In this document: one piece after another, positions 10,201-17,312 of the stretch
How the letters are laid out: every line of letters starts with the position of its first letter
How positions within the stretch are numbered: position 1 is the first letter of the stretch
Assembly (NCBI GenBank): GCA_963798435.1
Contig: CAWCTF010000008.1
Coordinates: 186,001 to 250,000, forward strand
From: JALHST01 sp963798435
Lineage (GTDB): Bacteria; Bacteroidota; Bacteroidia; Flavobacteriales; Flavobacteriaceae
Reading direction: 5' to 3'
DNA: 64,000 nucleotides
Notes under the pieces: generated by a model
What the model saw: the letters and a program-made list of their open reading frames with translations, nothing else
Told to the model about the DNA's origin: nothing
Database searches by the model: none
Made by a program: the position numbers and the translations under genes

Positions 10201-11677
10201 CACCTATGGTATTACCGTATATCAAGAACAAGTGATGCTGCTTTCGCAAAAATTGGCCGGATTTAGCAAAGGTGATGCCGATGTATTGCGAAAGGCCATG
10301 GGAAAAAAGATATTCTCCCTGCTACAAAAACTTAGGCCGCAATTTTTAGACGGAGGTGAAAAGAATGGCCATCCGCGGGAAATATTAGAAAAAATCTGGA
10401 AAGATTGGGAAGCCTTTGCTTCCTATGCCTTTAATAAAAGCCATTCAACCTGCTATGCGTATATCGCCTATCAAACTGCCTATCTAAAAGCCCATTATCC
10501 CGCAGAATACATGGCGGCGGTATTGAGCAATAACATGAACGATATCAAACAGGTCACCTTCTTTATGGAAGAATGCAAACGCATGGGCCTGGAAGTTCTC
10601 GGTCCGGATGTCAATGAATCCTATTATAAATTTGCCGTAAACAAAGCAGGCGCCATCCGTTTTGGAATGGGGGCCATCAAAGGGGTTGGGCGGTCTGCCG
10701 TAGAGACCATCGTGGAAAACCGCAAAAAGGACGGTGCCTTTAAATCGGTTTTTGATATGGCCAAACGTATCGATTTAAGGGCGGCAAATAAAAAGTCTTT
10801 CGAAAATCTTGCTGTTTCAGGAGGATTCGATTCATTTGGCACTGCACACCGCGCGCAATATTATCACGATGAAGGTGATGGTATTACCTTCCTGGAAAAA
10901 GTCATTAAATATGGCGCAAAGTTTCAAGAAAGTGAAAATTCATCCCAGGTGAGTCTTTTTGGCGAAGCAAGTGCAGTTCAGATTCCCGAGCCGACGGTTC
11001 CTCCGTGTGAAGAATGGGGCACCATGGAAAAATTACGAAGAGAGAAAGAAGTAGTCGGCATCTATATTTCGGGCCATCCTTTAGATGATTTTAAAGCCGA
11101 AATCAGTGCATTTTGCAATGCGAGTGTCTCCTATGTCAATAGTTTGGAAGACTATGTCAACAAGGAACTTTCCTTTGCAGGCGTCATCACAGATGTGCAT
11201 CATAGGGTTTCGAAAAATGGAAAAGGCTGGGCACTATTTTCGATTGAGGATTATACCGATAGCTTTGAGTTCCGGATTTTCGGCGAGGAGTATTTGAAAT
11301 ACCGGCATTTTCTAATGATCAATTCATTCGTATACATTAAAGTCTTTGTTCGTGAAGGTTGGATAAATCGGGAAACTGGAAAAAAAGGAGAACCCCGATT
11401 ACAGTTCAATAGTTTTATGATGCTACAAGAAGTCATGGAGACATATGCAAAAAAACTGACCATCAAACTAAATATCGACGAACTCAAAAAAGAAAACATA
11501 CTTGATCTAAAGGAAACCTTGGTCGCACACAAGGGAGACCACCCTTTGAATTTTGTAATCTATGAAATGGATGATGAGATCAAAGTGAATTTATCGAGTA
11601 GAAAACAAAAAGTGCAGATATCAAGTGAGCTGTTGACTGCCTTGGAAGAAAAGGAAGTTCATTATAGGTTAAACTAA
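7292..11677 (+). CDS. dnaE: DNA polymerase III subunit alpha with N-terminal DEDDh exonuclease domain
   Basis: The replicative polymerase, 1461 residues. Residues 1-190 form a DnaQ-like 3'-5' exonuclease (LIFDTETTGLP, GQNVGFD, HNATADVEAT: the DEDDh motif residues are present), which would give in-cis proofreading. A PHP domain follows from about residue 262 (FVHLHNHSQFSVLQ, ALTDHANMMG). The polymerase core has GPGRGSAAGS at 647-656 and the catalytic aspartates in PDIDIDFDD (689, 691, 693). Then come a helix-hairpin-helix region and an OB fold (FAGVITDVHHRVSKNGKGWA). Usual DnaE is about 1160 residues; the extra length is the exonuclease, a fusion I recall from other Bacteroidota. It is a single gene, with trxA downstream in the same direction. 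Confidence 0.96.
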   Translation: MYLIFDTETTGLPKRWDAPYTDTDNWPRCVQIAWQLHDDMGNLVDQQDYLVRPDGFNIPYDAEKIHGISTELAQQQGVSLAEVLEKFNAALKKCKFIVGQNVGFDTKVMGAEFHRLDIENTLQTLPVLDTCTEDTALLCQIPGGRGGKFKLPTLTELHEYLFKEPFAEAHNATADVEATTRCFFELVRRQHFTPEQLDVQPDYFVFYSKANPQEIQLVGLKHINLKKASKKIADALWEKDTGSISQEEIKENIKTLEDAQFVHLHNHSQFSVLQSTINIKDLVQSAAKYRMPAVALTDHANMMGAFHFVKEVKAYNQTVKEKKELALRHGEVETSEFIKPIIGCEFFICEDHTNKNVKDYGYQIVLLAKNKKGYHNLCKMSSIAYTEGFYYVPRIDRKVIEQYKNDIIVLTGNLNGEVPGKILNVGENQAEEALIWWKSHFGEDLYIEIMRHGQEDEDRVNPVLVAFAKKHQVQLVATNNTYYCAKEDADAHDILLCVKDGEKQATPIGRGRGYRYGLPNQEYYFKSSDEMKEHFKDIPEAILNVQEIVDKIAAFDLARDVLLPKFEIPSKFEVSKDDLAKNQHGENAYLRHLTYEGAKKRYDEITPEIRERIDFELKTIENSGYPGYFLIVEDFIREARNMGVSVGPGRGSAAGSVVAYCLKITNIDPLKYDLLFERFLNPDRVSMPDIDIDFDDEGRSKVMDYVINKYGSNQVAQIITYGTMAAKSSIRDTARVLDLPLGDADRIAKLIPTMSKLDTIFGIEEAELKKRFRSEELEKVNQLLNISEGNDLEAQTLRMARVLEGSLRNTGIHACGVIITPSDITDFVPVATAKDSSLYVTQFDNSVVESAGLLKMDFLGLKTLTLIKDTVKIVKAKHGIELVPDDFPLDDEETYKLFQKGDTVGIFQYESPGMQKHLKDLKPTVFDDLIAMNALYRPGPMEYIPDFITRKNGIAEITYDLPEMEEYLKGTYGITVYQEQVMLLSQKLAGFSKGDADVLRKAMGKKIFSLLQKLRPQFLDGGEKNGHPREILEKIWKDWEAFASYAFNKSHSTCYAYIAYQTAYLKAHYPAEYMAAVLSNNMNDIKQVTFFMEECKRMGLEVLGPDVNESYYKFAVNKAGAIRFGMGAIKGVGRSAVETIVENRKKDGAFKSVFDMAKRIDLRAANKKSFENLAVSGGFDSFGTAHRAQYYHDEGDGITFLEKVIKYGAKFQESENSSQVSLFGEASAVQIPEPTVPPCEEWGTMEKLRREKEVVGIYISGHPLDDFKAEISAFCNASVSYVNSLEDYVNKELSFAGVITDVHHRVSKNGKGWALFSIEDYTDSFEFRIFGEEYLKYRHFLMINSFVYIKVFVREGWINRETGKKGEPRLQFNSFMMLQEVMETYAKKLTIKLNIDELKKENILDLKETLVAHKGDHPLNFVIYEMDDEIKVNLSSRKQKVQISSELLTALEEKEVHYRLN

Positions 11678-11743
11678 TAGCATATTTTATTTATTATTTC
11701 CACTCCCTTGGTCAAGCCGGCCGAATGTAACTATATAGCTTAG

Positions 11744-11869
11744 GGCGTTAAGATATATTCGAATGCATGCGAAACAGCAGTCTTGGATTATGGGGACGGT
11801 ACCTGCGATACGTTGGAAACCTTGACGCAGCCCGATGGTACGGTTACCAAAATCACCCTACCTAGGTGA
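11744..11869 (+). pseudogene. 3' relic of a small envelope/lipoprotein gene
   Basis: An open stretch after an in-frame TAG at 11741 reads KIYSNACETAVLDYGDGTC followed by DTLETLTQPDGTVTKITL and a stop at 11867. The YGDGxCDxxxT...DGTxxxITL pattern is one I recognise from the C-termini of Bacteroidota lipoproteins. No start codon or N-terminal part is present, so this looks like a remnant. The rest of the 389-nt gap between dnaE and trxA (11678-12066) holds only a weak hairpin with a T-run near 11930-11957. Confidence 0.45.
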
Positions 11870-12066
11870 AGAAAAGACAGATGACATTGATTGCTGGTTC
11901 TTTAAGGATTAGCCCTTTAAAAGTATCGGCCACTCTTAATAGGAATGGCTTTTTTTTGTGGTACGATTGAATATATCAATGCCATGATAGGCATTTTGAA
12001 TGCTAGGTTTGTAATGAATACCCCGAATATTTGACTAAATTTGTATAATCATTAAAAGCAATAGAC

Positions 12067-12384
12067 ATGGCATTAGAAATAACAGACGCTACTTTTGACA
12101 AGGTAGTCTTAAAAAGCAATATACCTGTAGTAGTAGATTTTTGGGCAGCTTGGTGCGGACCCTGTAGAATGGTAGGTCCCATTATTGACGAAGTAAGCAA
12201 GGAATATGAAGGCAAGGCGGTCGTAGGGAAGGTAGATGTTGATGCCAATCAGGAATTTGCCGCTAAATATGGCGTGCGAAACATACCTACTGTATTGGTA
12301 TTCAAAAATGGTGAAATTGTTACTAGACAGGTAGGTGTTTCTCCCAAGAAAGTTTATACCGATGCAATAGACGCCGCGCTCTAA
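12067..12384 (+). CDS. trxA: Thioredoxin
   Basis: A cytosolic disulfide reductase of 105 residues, normal length. The active site WCGPC has Cys30 and Cys33; the cis-proline segment NIPTVLVFKNGE and buried DFWAAW are intact. It starts at ATG 12067 and is followed by a terminator (12418-12446). A possible -7 box TAAATTTG lies at 12036-12043, but the spacer to TTTG at 12008 is 24 nt. Confidence 0.95.
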   Translation: MALEITDATFDKVVLKSNIPVVVDFWAAWCGPCRMVGPIIDEVSKEYEGKAVVGKVDVDANQEFAAKYGVRNIPTVLVFKNGEIVTRQVGVSPKKVYTDAIDAAL

Positions 12385-12417
12385 TTAGAACACCTTAGTT
12401 AAAATTAAAAATCTTTA

Positions 12418-12446
12418 AGACCTCGGTAGCTCCGGGGTCTTTTTAT
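12418..12446 (+). terminator. Rho-independent terminator after trxA
   Basis: A GC-rich imperfect hairpin gacctcgg-tagct-ccggggtc followed by TTTTT, 33 nt after the trxA stop. Confidence 0.8.
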
Positions 12447-12522
12447 TGGTGCCTAGTGTCGATGGCGCCTAGGTCTGGGGATATGCCTGGTATAATGTAA
12501 ACCGTTACCCCGAATTCTTCTG

Positions 12523-12530
12523 TATATTTG
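12523..12530 (+). promoter_or_regulatory. -7 box (TATATTTG) just before the DUF58 gene
   Basis: An exact TATATTTG ends only 4 nt before the ATG at 12535; no TTTG lies at the right distance upstream. If functional, the transcript would begin at or very near the start codon (leaderless). It may be coincidental. Confidence 0.3.
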
Positions 12531-12534
12531 TAGT

Positions 12535-13464
12535 ATGGAGTTACAAGCAGAGCTACATAAGGCACCTCTTTTTCAAAACCTCGAACTCTTGGCCAGTCAA
12601 GTGGTCGAAGGCTTTATTAGCGGCATTCATAAAAGTCCGTTTCACGGTTTTTCGGCCGAGTTCGCGGAGCATAAAATCTACAACTCCGGGGAAAGTACCA
12701 AACATATTGACTGGAAGTTGTTCGCAAGAACCGATAAACTGTATACGAAGCGGTACGAGGAAGAAACCAATTTGAGATGTCATATGATCTTGGACAATTC
12801 AGCATCGATGTTCTATCCCGGGATAGCGAAACTTTCGCTTGACCATTTGAACAAGATCGGTTTTGGGGTATTGGCAATTGCAGCCTTGATGCATATTTTA
12901 AAGCGGCAGCGCGATGCGGTTGGTTTAAGTGTATATTCAGACCGTTATAATTTTTACGTTCCTGAAAAGGGGAGTGAACGACATTACCAAATGTTGCTGG
13001 CCAAGCTGAGCGAAATGTGTACCGATTCAAAACCGGCCACCCAGACAGAAACCTTCCTCCATTTGCATTTGATAGCCGAAAAAATAAAACGTAGGAGTCT
13101 GGTCTTTCTCTTTACCGACATGTTCCAAACGACGACCGATCAGGAAAATCTGTTCGAGGCCTTGAGGCATTTAAAGTACAACAAACATGAAGTAGTCCTG
13201 TTCCATCTGATGGACAAGGCCACCGAATACCATTTCGATTTCGAAAACGGCCCAAAACGGTTTTTGGATGTTGAAACGGGACAGCATATCGATCTATATC
13301 CCGATACCATCAAGGAGGCGTATGAAAAAGGAATTGGCCAGTATTTTGCGGCCCTAAAATTAAAATGTGCCCAGTATCGAATAAAATATGTTGAGGTCGA
13401 TGTCAAAGCCGATTTTTCGAGGGTATTGAACACCTATTTGATAGAACGCCAAAATTTTCTGTGA
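12535..13464 (+). CDS. DUF58 domain-containing protein (vWA-like)
   Basis: A 309-residue DUF58 protein, a family with a von Willebrand A-like fold commonly encoded with MoxR ATPases. The DUF58 signature SGESTKHIDWKLFARTDKLY is at about residues 50-70. The MIDAS-like DNSASM motif follows (about residue 85), then LVFLFTDMFQTTT. The C-terminus (DFSRVLNTYLIERQNFL) is conserved. No MoxR gene is adjacent. A diverged copy of its last 57 nt lies next to tRNA-Asp at 18758-18814. Role in the cell is unclear; the start is fixed by the well-conserved N-terminus. Confidence 0.9.
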   Translation: MELQAELHKAPLFQNLELLASQVVEGFISGIHKSPFHGFSAEFAEHKIYNSGESTKHIDWKLFARTDKLYTKRYEEETNLRCHMILDNSASMFYPGIAKLSLDHLNKIGFGVLAIAALMHILKRQRDAVGLSVYSDRYNFYVPEKGSERHYQMLLAKLSEMCTDSKPATQTETFLHLHLIAEKIKRRSLVFLFTDMFQTTTDQENLFEALRHLKYNKHEVVLFHLMDKATEYHFDFENGPKRFLDVETGQHIDLYPDTIKEAYEKGIGQYFAALKLKCAQYRIKYVEVDVKADFSRVLNTYLIERQNFL

Positions 13465-13530
13465 GTTGGGGAGAGACCACTAAAGCGTTTTTCAGATTAT
13501 TTTTTATTTCTCATTATAAAGCCCCATGCT

Positions 13531-13936
13531 TCAGTATTCCTTTGTATTCATAGAAACCACTATTTTAGCGTTGGGATCATTGAAGACTGCTTCATACACA
13601 ATGGTTTCAGGGCGATACTCAAATGTAATGACCCTGTTGTCCTGATCTGACAGTTCGAACTGATCGTCATGATTTACGAACTTAAATTGTAAGGTATTTT
13701 GTCCTGTTTTTTTTAAGAAGTTGTCCGTCATAAATTACATCCCCGTCCGCATCGGTCAAGGGCATCGTTTCTTTCCAAGGGTTTGGACCAAAATCCCCTC
13801 TGACCCCTACCTCTGCCGGGTTTTCTAAAGCAGTCATATCGAGTTTAAATTGAAGGGTCTTTTGATGTGTTTTTTGTACACAACCAATACATATGAAACA
13901 AGTGAAAGTAAGGAACTTTAAAAGGGTTGATTTCAT
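13531..13936 (-). pseudogene. Small lipoprotein with carbohydrate-binding-like (E-set/CBM) domain, frameshifted at an A8 tract
   Basis: The N-terminal frame (13936 to 13682) carries a lipoprotein signal (FTCFICIGC) and the start of an immunoglobulin-like domain, VGVRGDFGPNPWKETMPL then TDADGDVIYDGQLLKK. The C-terminal frame (to 13531) continues TGQNTLQFKFVNHDD and FEYRPETIVYEAVFND. The two join at a run of eight A (T8 on the plus strand, 13707-13714). Removing one A gives one continuous protein of about 135 residues. The choices are a real frameshift, slippage during transcription, a phase-variable switch or a sequencing error. It lies 3 nt after the next upstream gene, so they are probably co-transcribed. 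The glycan-binding idea is inference from the fold-like pattern. Confidence 0.65.
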
Positions 13937-13939
13937 TGC

Positions 13940-14446
13940 CTAGATTCTTTTGTATTCATAGGTGTTTCTCATAAAGCGCTCGTTTGAACCTTCGAACTCG
14001 ATTTCCTTGGTAACCTTATATCTAGTGTTGCTAAATTCATAGGTAAAGAACAAGGTGGCTTTCTTGTTGTCATCTTTTCCTTCAGCCATCGTTATCAATT
14101 GCAGCGAACCATCTTCCTTTTTGATTTTGGAAATGACTTTCTGCTTGCCTAAATGCGTTCCTTTTTTCTTGATTTTGGTGATCGCCTTAACATTTTTATC
14201 GGGTTCCCAAGTATATTGAACGTCTTGTTCAATGGCATTGTCGGTTATTCTCATTTGCATTGTTGAGGCCACAGGAGTTAGTTTGCCGCTTTGATAATCT
14301 AAATAGGTAAGGGTGCCTTCCCAAGAGGTATTGTTCAATATTTTAAAGTCTTCAAGTGATAGGGTCTCTTGTGCGATGGTTGGTTGAAAAGCCGCTAGGC
14401 CGAATAAGATTGCAATAACGGGGCGGATTGTTTTGGACGGTTTCAT
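13940..14446 (-). CDS. Secreted protein of unknown function
   Basis: A 168-residue protein with a clear signal peptide (PVIAILFGLAAFQPTIAQ). The mature part alternates strands (SWEGTLTYLDYQSGKL, TLFFTYEFSNTRYKVTKEIE) and looks like a small periplasmic beta-barrel, perhaps lipocalin-like. I do not recognise the family. It is 17 nt downstream of the DoxX gene and followed immediately by the broken carbohydrate-binding-like gene, so the three probably form one transcript. Confidence 0.6.
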   Translation of the reverse strand: MKPSKTIRPVIAILFGLAAFQPTIAQETLSLEDFKILNNTSWEGTLTYLDYQSGKLTPVASTMQMRITDNAIEQDVQYTWEPDKNVKAITKIKKKGTHLGKQKVISKIKKEDGSLQLITMAEGKDDNKKATLFFTYEFSNTRYKVTKEIEFEGSNERFMRNTYEYKRI

Positions 14447-14463
14447 TTTCTTTGTTTTTATAA

Positions 14464-14952
14464 TTAATTTATTTTGAATTGTTTACTTAGAAGATAGTCC
14501 AGACCAAAGCGACCGGAACCGAAATACAGGTTATAGATAGCAACCCATAAAAAGCCCATGGCCGGAAGCAGCGGCCAAGTACCTTCACCCCAATGCTGAC
14601 AAAAAATAGCGACCAACATCGTACAGGTTATTAAAAAGGAAGCAATACGAGTTTGCAATCCGAAAGCGAGAAAAAGACCTCCAACGGCTTCACTAAAGGC
14701 CCCAATCCAAGCAAAAAATATAGGGGCAACGGCAAAAATGCCTCCGTATTGGGAAACATCTTCTGGAAACCAGGCAGCAACCTCAAAGAGTTTCAGGTTT
14801 TGACCAATGTCTGTCCAAGGCATCCCGAATTTAGAAGCGCCAAAATCAAATGCCAGCAAATTACCGCAGAGAAATCGGATGATGGCAAAAACTAAATCGA
14901 TGATCCAATGTGATTGTGGGAGGGGCGCAGTAAGTCGTTTTAAAAGTTTCAT
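14464..14952 (-). CDS. DoxX family membrane protein
   Basis: About 162 residues from ATG 14952 (MKLLKRLTAPLPQSHWIIDL). Four membrane helices are visible, with the DoxX-like first helix (AIIRFLCGNLLAFDFGASKFGMPW), an acidic helix two (FSEAVGGLFLAFGLQTRI) and an aromatic-rich end (MGFLWVAIYNLYFGSGRFGLDYLL). DoxX proteins are inner-membrane proteins of poorly defined redox or stress roles. An ATG at 14997 in the same frame would add 15 residues but lies within the repeat-rich promoter region. The gene is preceded by inverted TACAATT repeats and an AraC regulator gene. Confidence 0.8.
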   Translation of the reverse strand: MKLLKRLTAPLPQSHWIIDLVFAIIRFLCGNLLAFDFGASKFGMPWTDIGQNLKLFEVAAWFPEDVSQYGGIFAVAPIFFAWIGAFSEAVGGLFLAFGLQTRIASFLITCTMLVAIFCQHWGEGTWPLLPAMGFLWVAIYNLYFGSGRFGLDYLLSKQFKIN

Positions 14953-14978
14953 AGTGCAAAGGTGTTCGTGTTTGATAG

Positions 14979-15046
14979 CTACAAAATTGTAGTACAATTG
15001 AACTAAGCACGACTTAAATTGTAAAAAATAGGTCTTAATTACAATT
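14979..15046 (-). promoter_or_regulatory. Cluster of TACAATT/AATTGTA half-sites before the DoxX operon
   Basis: The 57-nt gap between the AraC-type gene and the DoxX start carries a near-palindrome ctacaaaattgtag (14979-14992), then tacaatt (14993-14999), aattgta (15017-15023) and tacaatt (15040-15046). Repeated half-sites with this spacing are what an AraC-type regulator would bind; the link to the neighbouring regulator is inference. Confidence 0.4.
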
Positions 15047-15055
15047 TGAGACGTC

Positions 15056-16228
15056 TTACTTTGTTTGCGATTGAATATATTCGGTAGGGGAGATTGCGGT
15101 CAGTTTTTTGAAAACCCGATTGAATGTGGCTTTGCTATTGAATCCACATTCTAAGGCAATACCAAGCAAAGAGAGTTGTCTGTGCTTGTCTTCGTCAAGC
15201 ATGTTTTTAAAGGCGTCTACACGATACCCATTTACAAAATCGTTGAAGTTCTTGTGAAAACCCGAATTGATGATTTCAGATAGCTCTGCGCGTGACATAC
15301 TGGCCATGAGTGCTAAATCGGAGAGATTCAATTCAGGATTTAGAAAGGCTTTTTCGACTTCCATAAGTTTTATGACCAATTCCATGTCTTTTTTGGAAAT
15401 GACTTTGAAACCTTGCTTTTCATCAGCATCCGGAATGCTTATCCTTTGAGGGGAAAAACTGAAATCGAGTTTTTTCAATTTTGTCGTATCTGTGAAATAA
15501 CCCTTGATTCCGATATAAATAATTACCAAGCCCGTAAAAAACATAAGCCACCATTTTTGGATATAGCTTAGATCGGTAATCAATGCCTCGATTATTTTTT
15601 GTATGGTACCATAGAGAAATAAAAAGCTGAACACCACAAGAAAGCTGACGATCCAATTCAATTCAAGTTTATAGGTATTCGAGAAATACGCGTTTATTTT
15701 ATGACGATAATAATAAAATAATTGAAATGTGAATGCTAAATACAAAAGCATTTGGCCATTGCTAAAAACAATCAGAAAGGGCATTACGATGGCTTCATCC
15801 AGGGTTACCTTTAAGATGCCGTTTTGACTATCATTAAATCCCATTTGAGTCGCATCATATACATAAATAGCCAATCGGAAGAGTATGATAAGTAGGGCCG
15901 GTATAAAATGCCACCAATCTCTTTTTTTGAATACAAATTTTGAGGTTGTAATTGATTTGACGTAAAAATAAATCAATGGGGCAATCGCAACCGACAAGGG
16001 AATGAGAAAGTAATTGACCTTGGTATTTCTATAGGCATCATACCACCCCATAAAACCGATTGTGTAACATGTTTCTTGATAACAGGTAATTAGGAGGATG
16101 AAGAACAAAAACAAATCCGACAAATTGTGTTTTTGGAAATAACGTCGTAACAATAACACGGCAAAAATCAGGCCTTGCAAAGACAATAGCAATAATGGAG
16201 AACTGTAAATGTTGAAATCGGGAAACAC
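15056..16228 (-). CDS. Membrane-anchored AraC family transcriptional regulator
   Basis: A 390-residue fusion. The first 240 residues contain about seven hydrophobic helices (LLLLSLQGLIFAVLLLRRYF, LFLFFILLITCYQ, FLIPLSVAIAPLIYFYV and others). The last 100 residues are an AraC double helix-turn-helix (LNLSDLALMASMSRAELSEI, then LGIALECGFNSKATFNRVF, ending SPTEYIQS). This layout is common in Bacteroidota, where the membrane part probably senses an envelope signal. Its stop lies 57 nt before the upstream region of the DoxX gene, which may be its target. Confidence 0.88.
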   Translation of the reverse strand: MFPDFNIYSSPLLLLSLQGLIFAVLLLRRYFQKHNLSDLFLFFILLITCYQETCYTIGFMGWYDAYRNTKVNYFLIPLSVAIAPLIYFYVKSITTSKFVFKKRDWWHFIPALLIILFRLAIYVYDATQMGFNDSQNGILKVTLDEAIVMPFLIVFSNGQMLLYLAFTFQLFYYYRHKINAYFSNTYKLELNWIVSFLVVFSFLFLYGTIQKIIEALITDLSYIQKWWLMFFTGLVIIYIGIKGYFTDTTKLKKLDFSFSPQRISIPDADEKQGFKVISKKDMELVIKLMEVEKAFLNPELNLSDLALMASMSRAELSEIINSGFHKNFNDFVNGYRVDAFKNMLDEDKHRQLSLLGIALECGFNSKATFNRVFKKLTAISPTEYIQSQTK

Positions 16229-16410
16229 AGTGCGTTGATTGGTTTTCGAAAATAATACTATTCAATCAATTTTGAAAAATATTCGAAGTATCGCTTCTAG
16301 TACTTGGTGCGTGGCTTGAAACAAATTTAGCATCGAGTAACAAGTACGCTTGCTTCCTTTTTAGGGCGTGTTATGTAAAGATGAATTGAAATTGGGCAGA
16401 AAAAATTGGC

Positions 16411-16626
16411 TTAATTTGTTTTGATGGCTTGCTGTTTCCTCAATAGGGTTTGAAACAGTTCGACAGTTCTTGCTTGGTAGGCTTCGGGAATGCTACCCCC
16501 CATGATCCATTCGTTTTTAACCAATTTTCTACTTTTAAGATTGAACTCTTTTTTTAGGCAAACCAAGGCTTCTTCCTTGGTGCTATGGTCCATTTGTTGG
16601 AACAATCTCCTAATGTTGTCGGTCAT
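16411..16626 (-). CDS. Small conserved-looking hypothetical protein (71 aa)
   Basis: Starts MTDNIRRLFQQMDHSTKEEA and ends LLRKQQAIKTN. It is predicted mostly helical, soluble and basic, with a central segment EWIMGGSIPEAYQARTVELF that looks like a conserved core. Codon use resembles the neighbours. No family recognised. It has its own gap on both sides. Confidence 0.5.
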   Translation of the reverse strand: MTDNIRRLFQQMDHSTKEEALVCLKKEFNLKSRKLVKNEWIMGGSIPEAYQARTVELFQTLLRKQQAIKTN

Positions 16627-16764
16627 GGTCGGTTTTGGTAAAGCCTAAATTTATTCCAAATTTGTTTCTTAAAAAAGTTAAATCGTCCTAAGGTTCAATT
16701 TATTTTGAAATCCCCTTCTATTTAAAGTTGCATCTTCAAAGCGTATGATTTTTTTCAAGGCGAA

Positions 16765-17244
16765 TCATCCTGAAATGCCAGTATTTCGATCTATTTGTTC
16801 TTTTTTGAAATATTTTGAAGCTAAAAAAGCGATAGGCAGGCCAATACAGAAATAGAGGATCATGATGGCAATAAAGGCTTTGGCAAGATTGAATGGAGCT
16901 GCTTCGATCTTGCTAAGGGGAATAATCAACTGGGTGGTCACGGTCCACGCAATCAACGCTAAAAGCAATGCACTTGCCCCAACGTTTTTTTGGATGCTTC
17001 TGAATTTCGGATAGGCCCAAAAATAGGCCAAGGTACAAGCAAGAACTATTAAAAAATGAACCAATAGACCGAACATTATATATTCTAAACCTCCGGAGTA
17101 CGCTTCCTTGCCAAACCACCCGCTTGCAATAAACTTCAAGACCACATCCGGGGAAATGCCTTTTGAAACATAGGCCTGGATACTTGCGGCGGTTATATCC
17201 AAGCATCCGGCAATGATTACCGATTTAAGGATTTGCTTCCACAT
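16765..17244 (-). CDS. Four-helix integral membrane protein of unknown function
   Basis: A 159-residue inner-membrane protein with four hydrophobic helices (SVIIAGCLDITAASIQAYV, YIMFGLLVHFLIVLACTLAY, VGASALLLALIAWTVTTQL, IAIMILYFCIGLPIAFLAS) and a basic C-terminal tail. The pattern recalls small DUF1440/DUF6789-type membrane proteins, but I cannot name the family. It lies 68 nt upstream of the DUF2911 gene and on the same strand. Confidence 0.6.
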   Translation of the reverse strand: MWKQILKSVIIAGCLDITAASIQAYVSKGISPDVVLKFIASGWFGKEAYSGGLEYIMFGLLVHFLIVLACTLAYFWAYPKFRSIQKNVGASALLLALIAWTVTTQLIIPLSKIEAAPFNLAKAFIAIMILYFCIGLPIAFLASKYFKKEQIDRNTGISG

Positions 17245-17312
17245 TGAATTCGATGCTATTATTTGACTTTTTAATCAATCGGCTCATTGGCGACTAATCA
17301 ATTTATTCCGCG

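Noticed and set aside
13700..13720. Programmed -1 frameshift at A AAA AAC in the split lipoprotein
   Set aside because: The downstream frame is +1 relative to the upstream frame, not -1, so the classical slippery heptamer would not join them; slippage or an indel is simpler.
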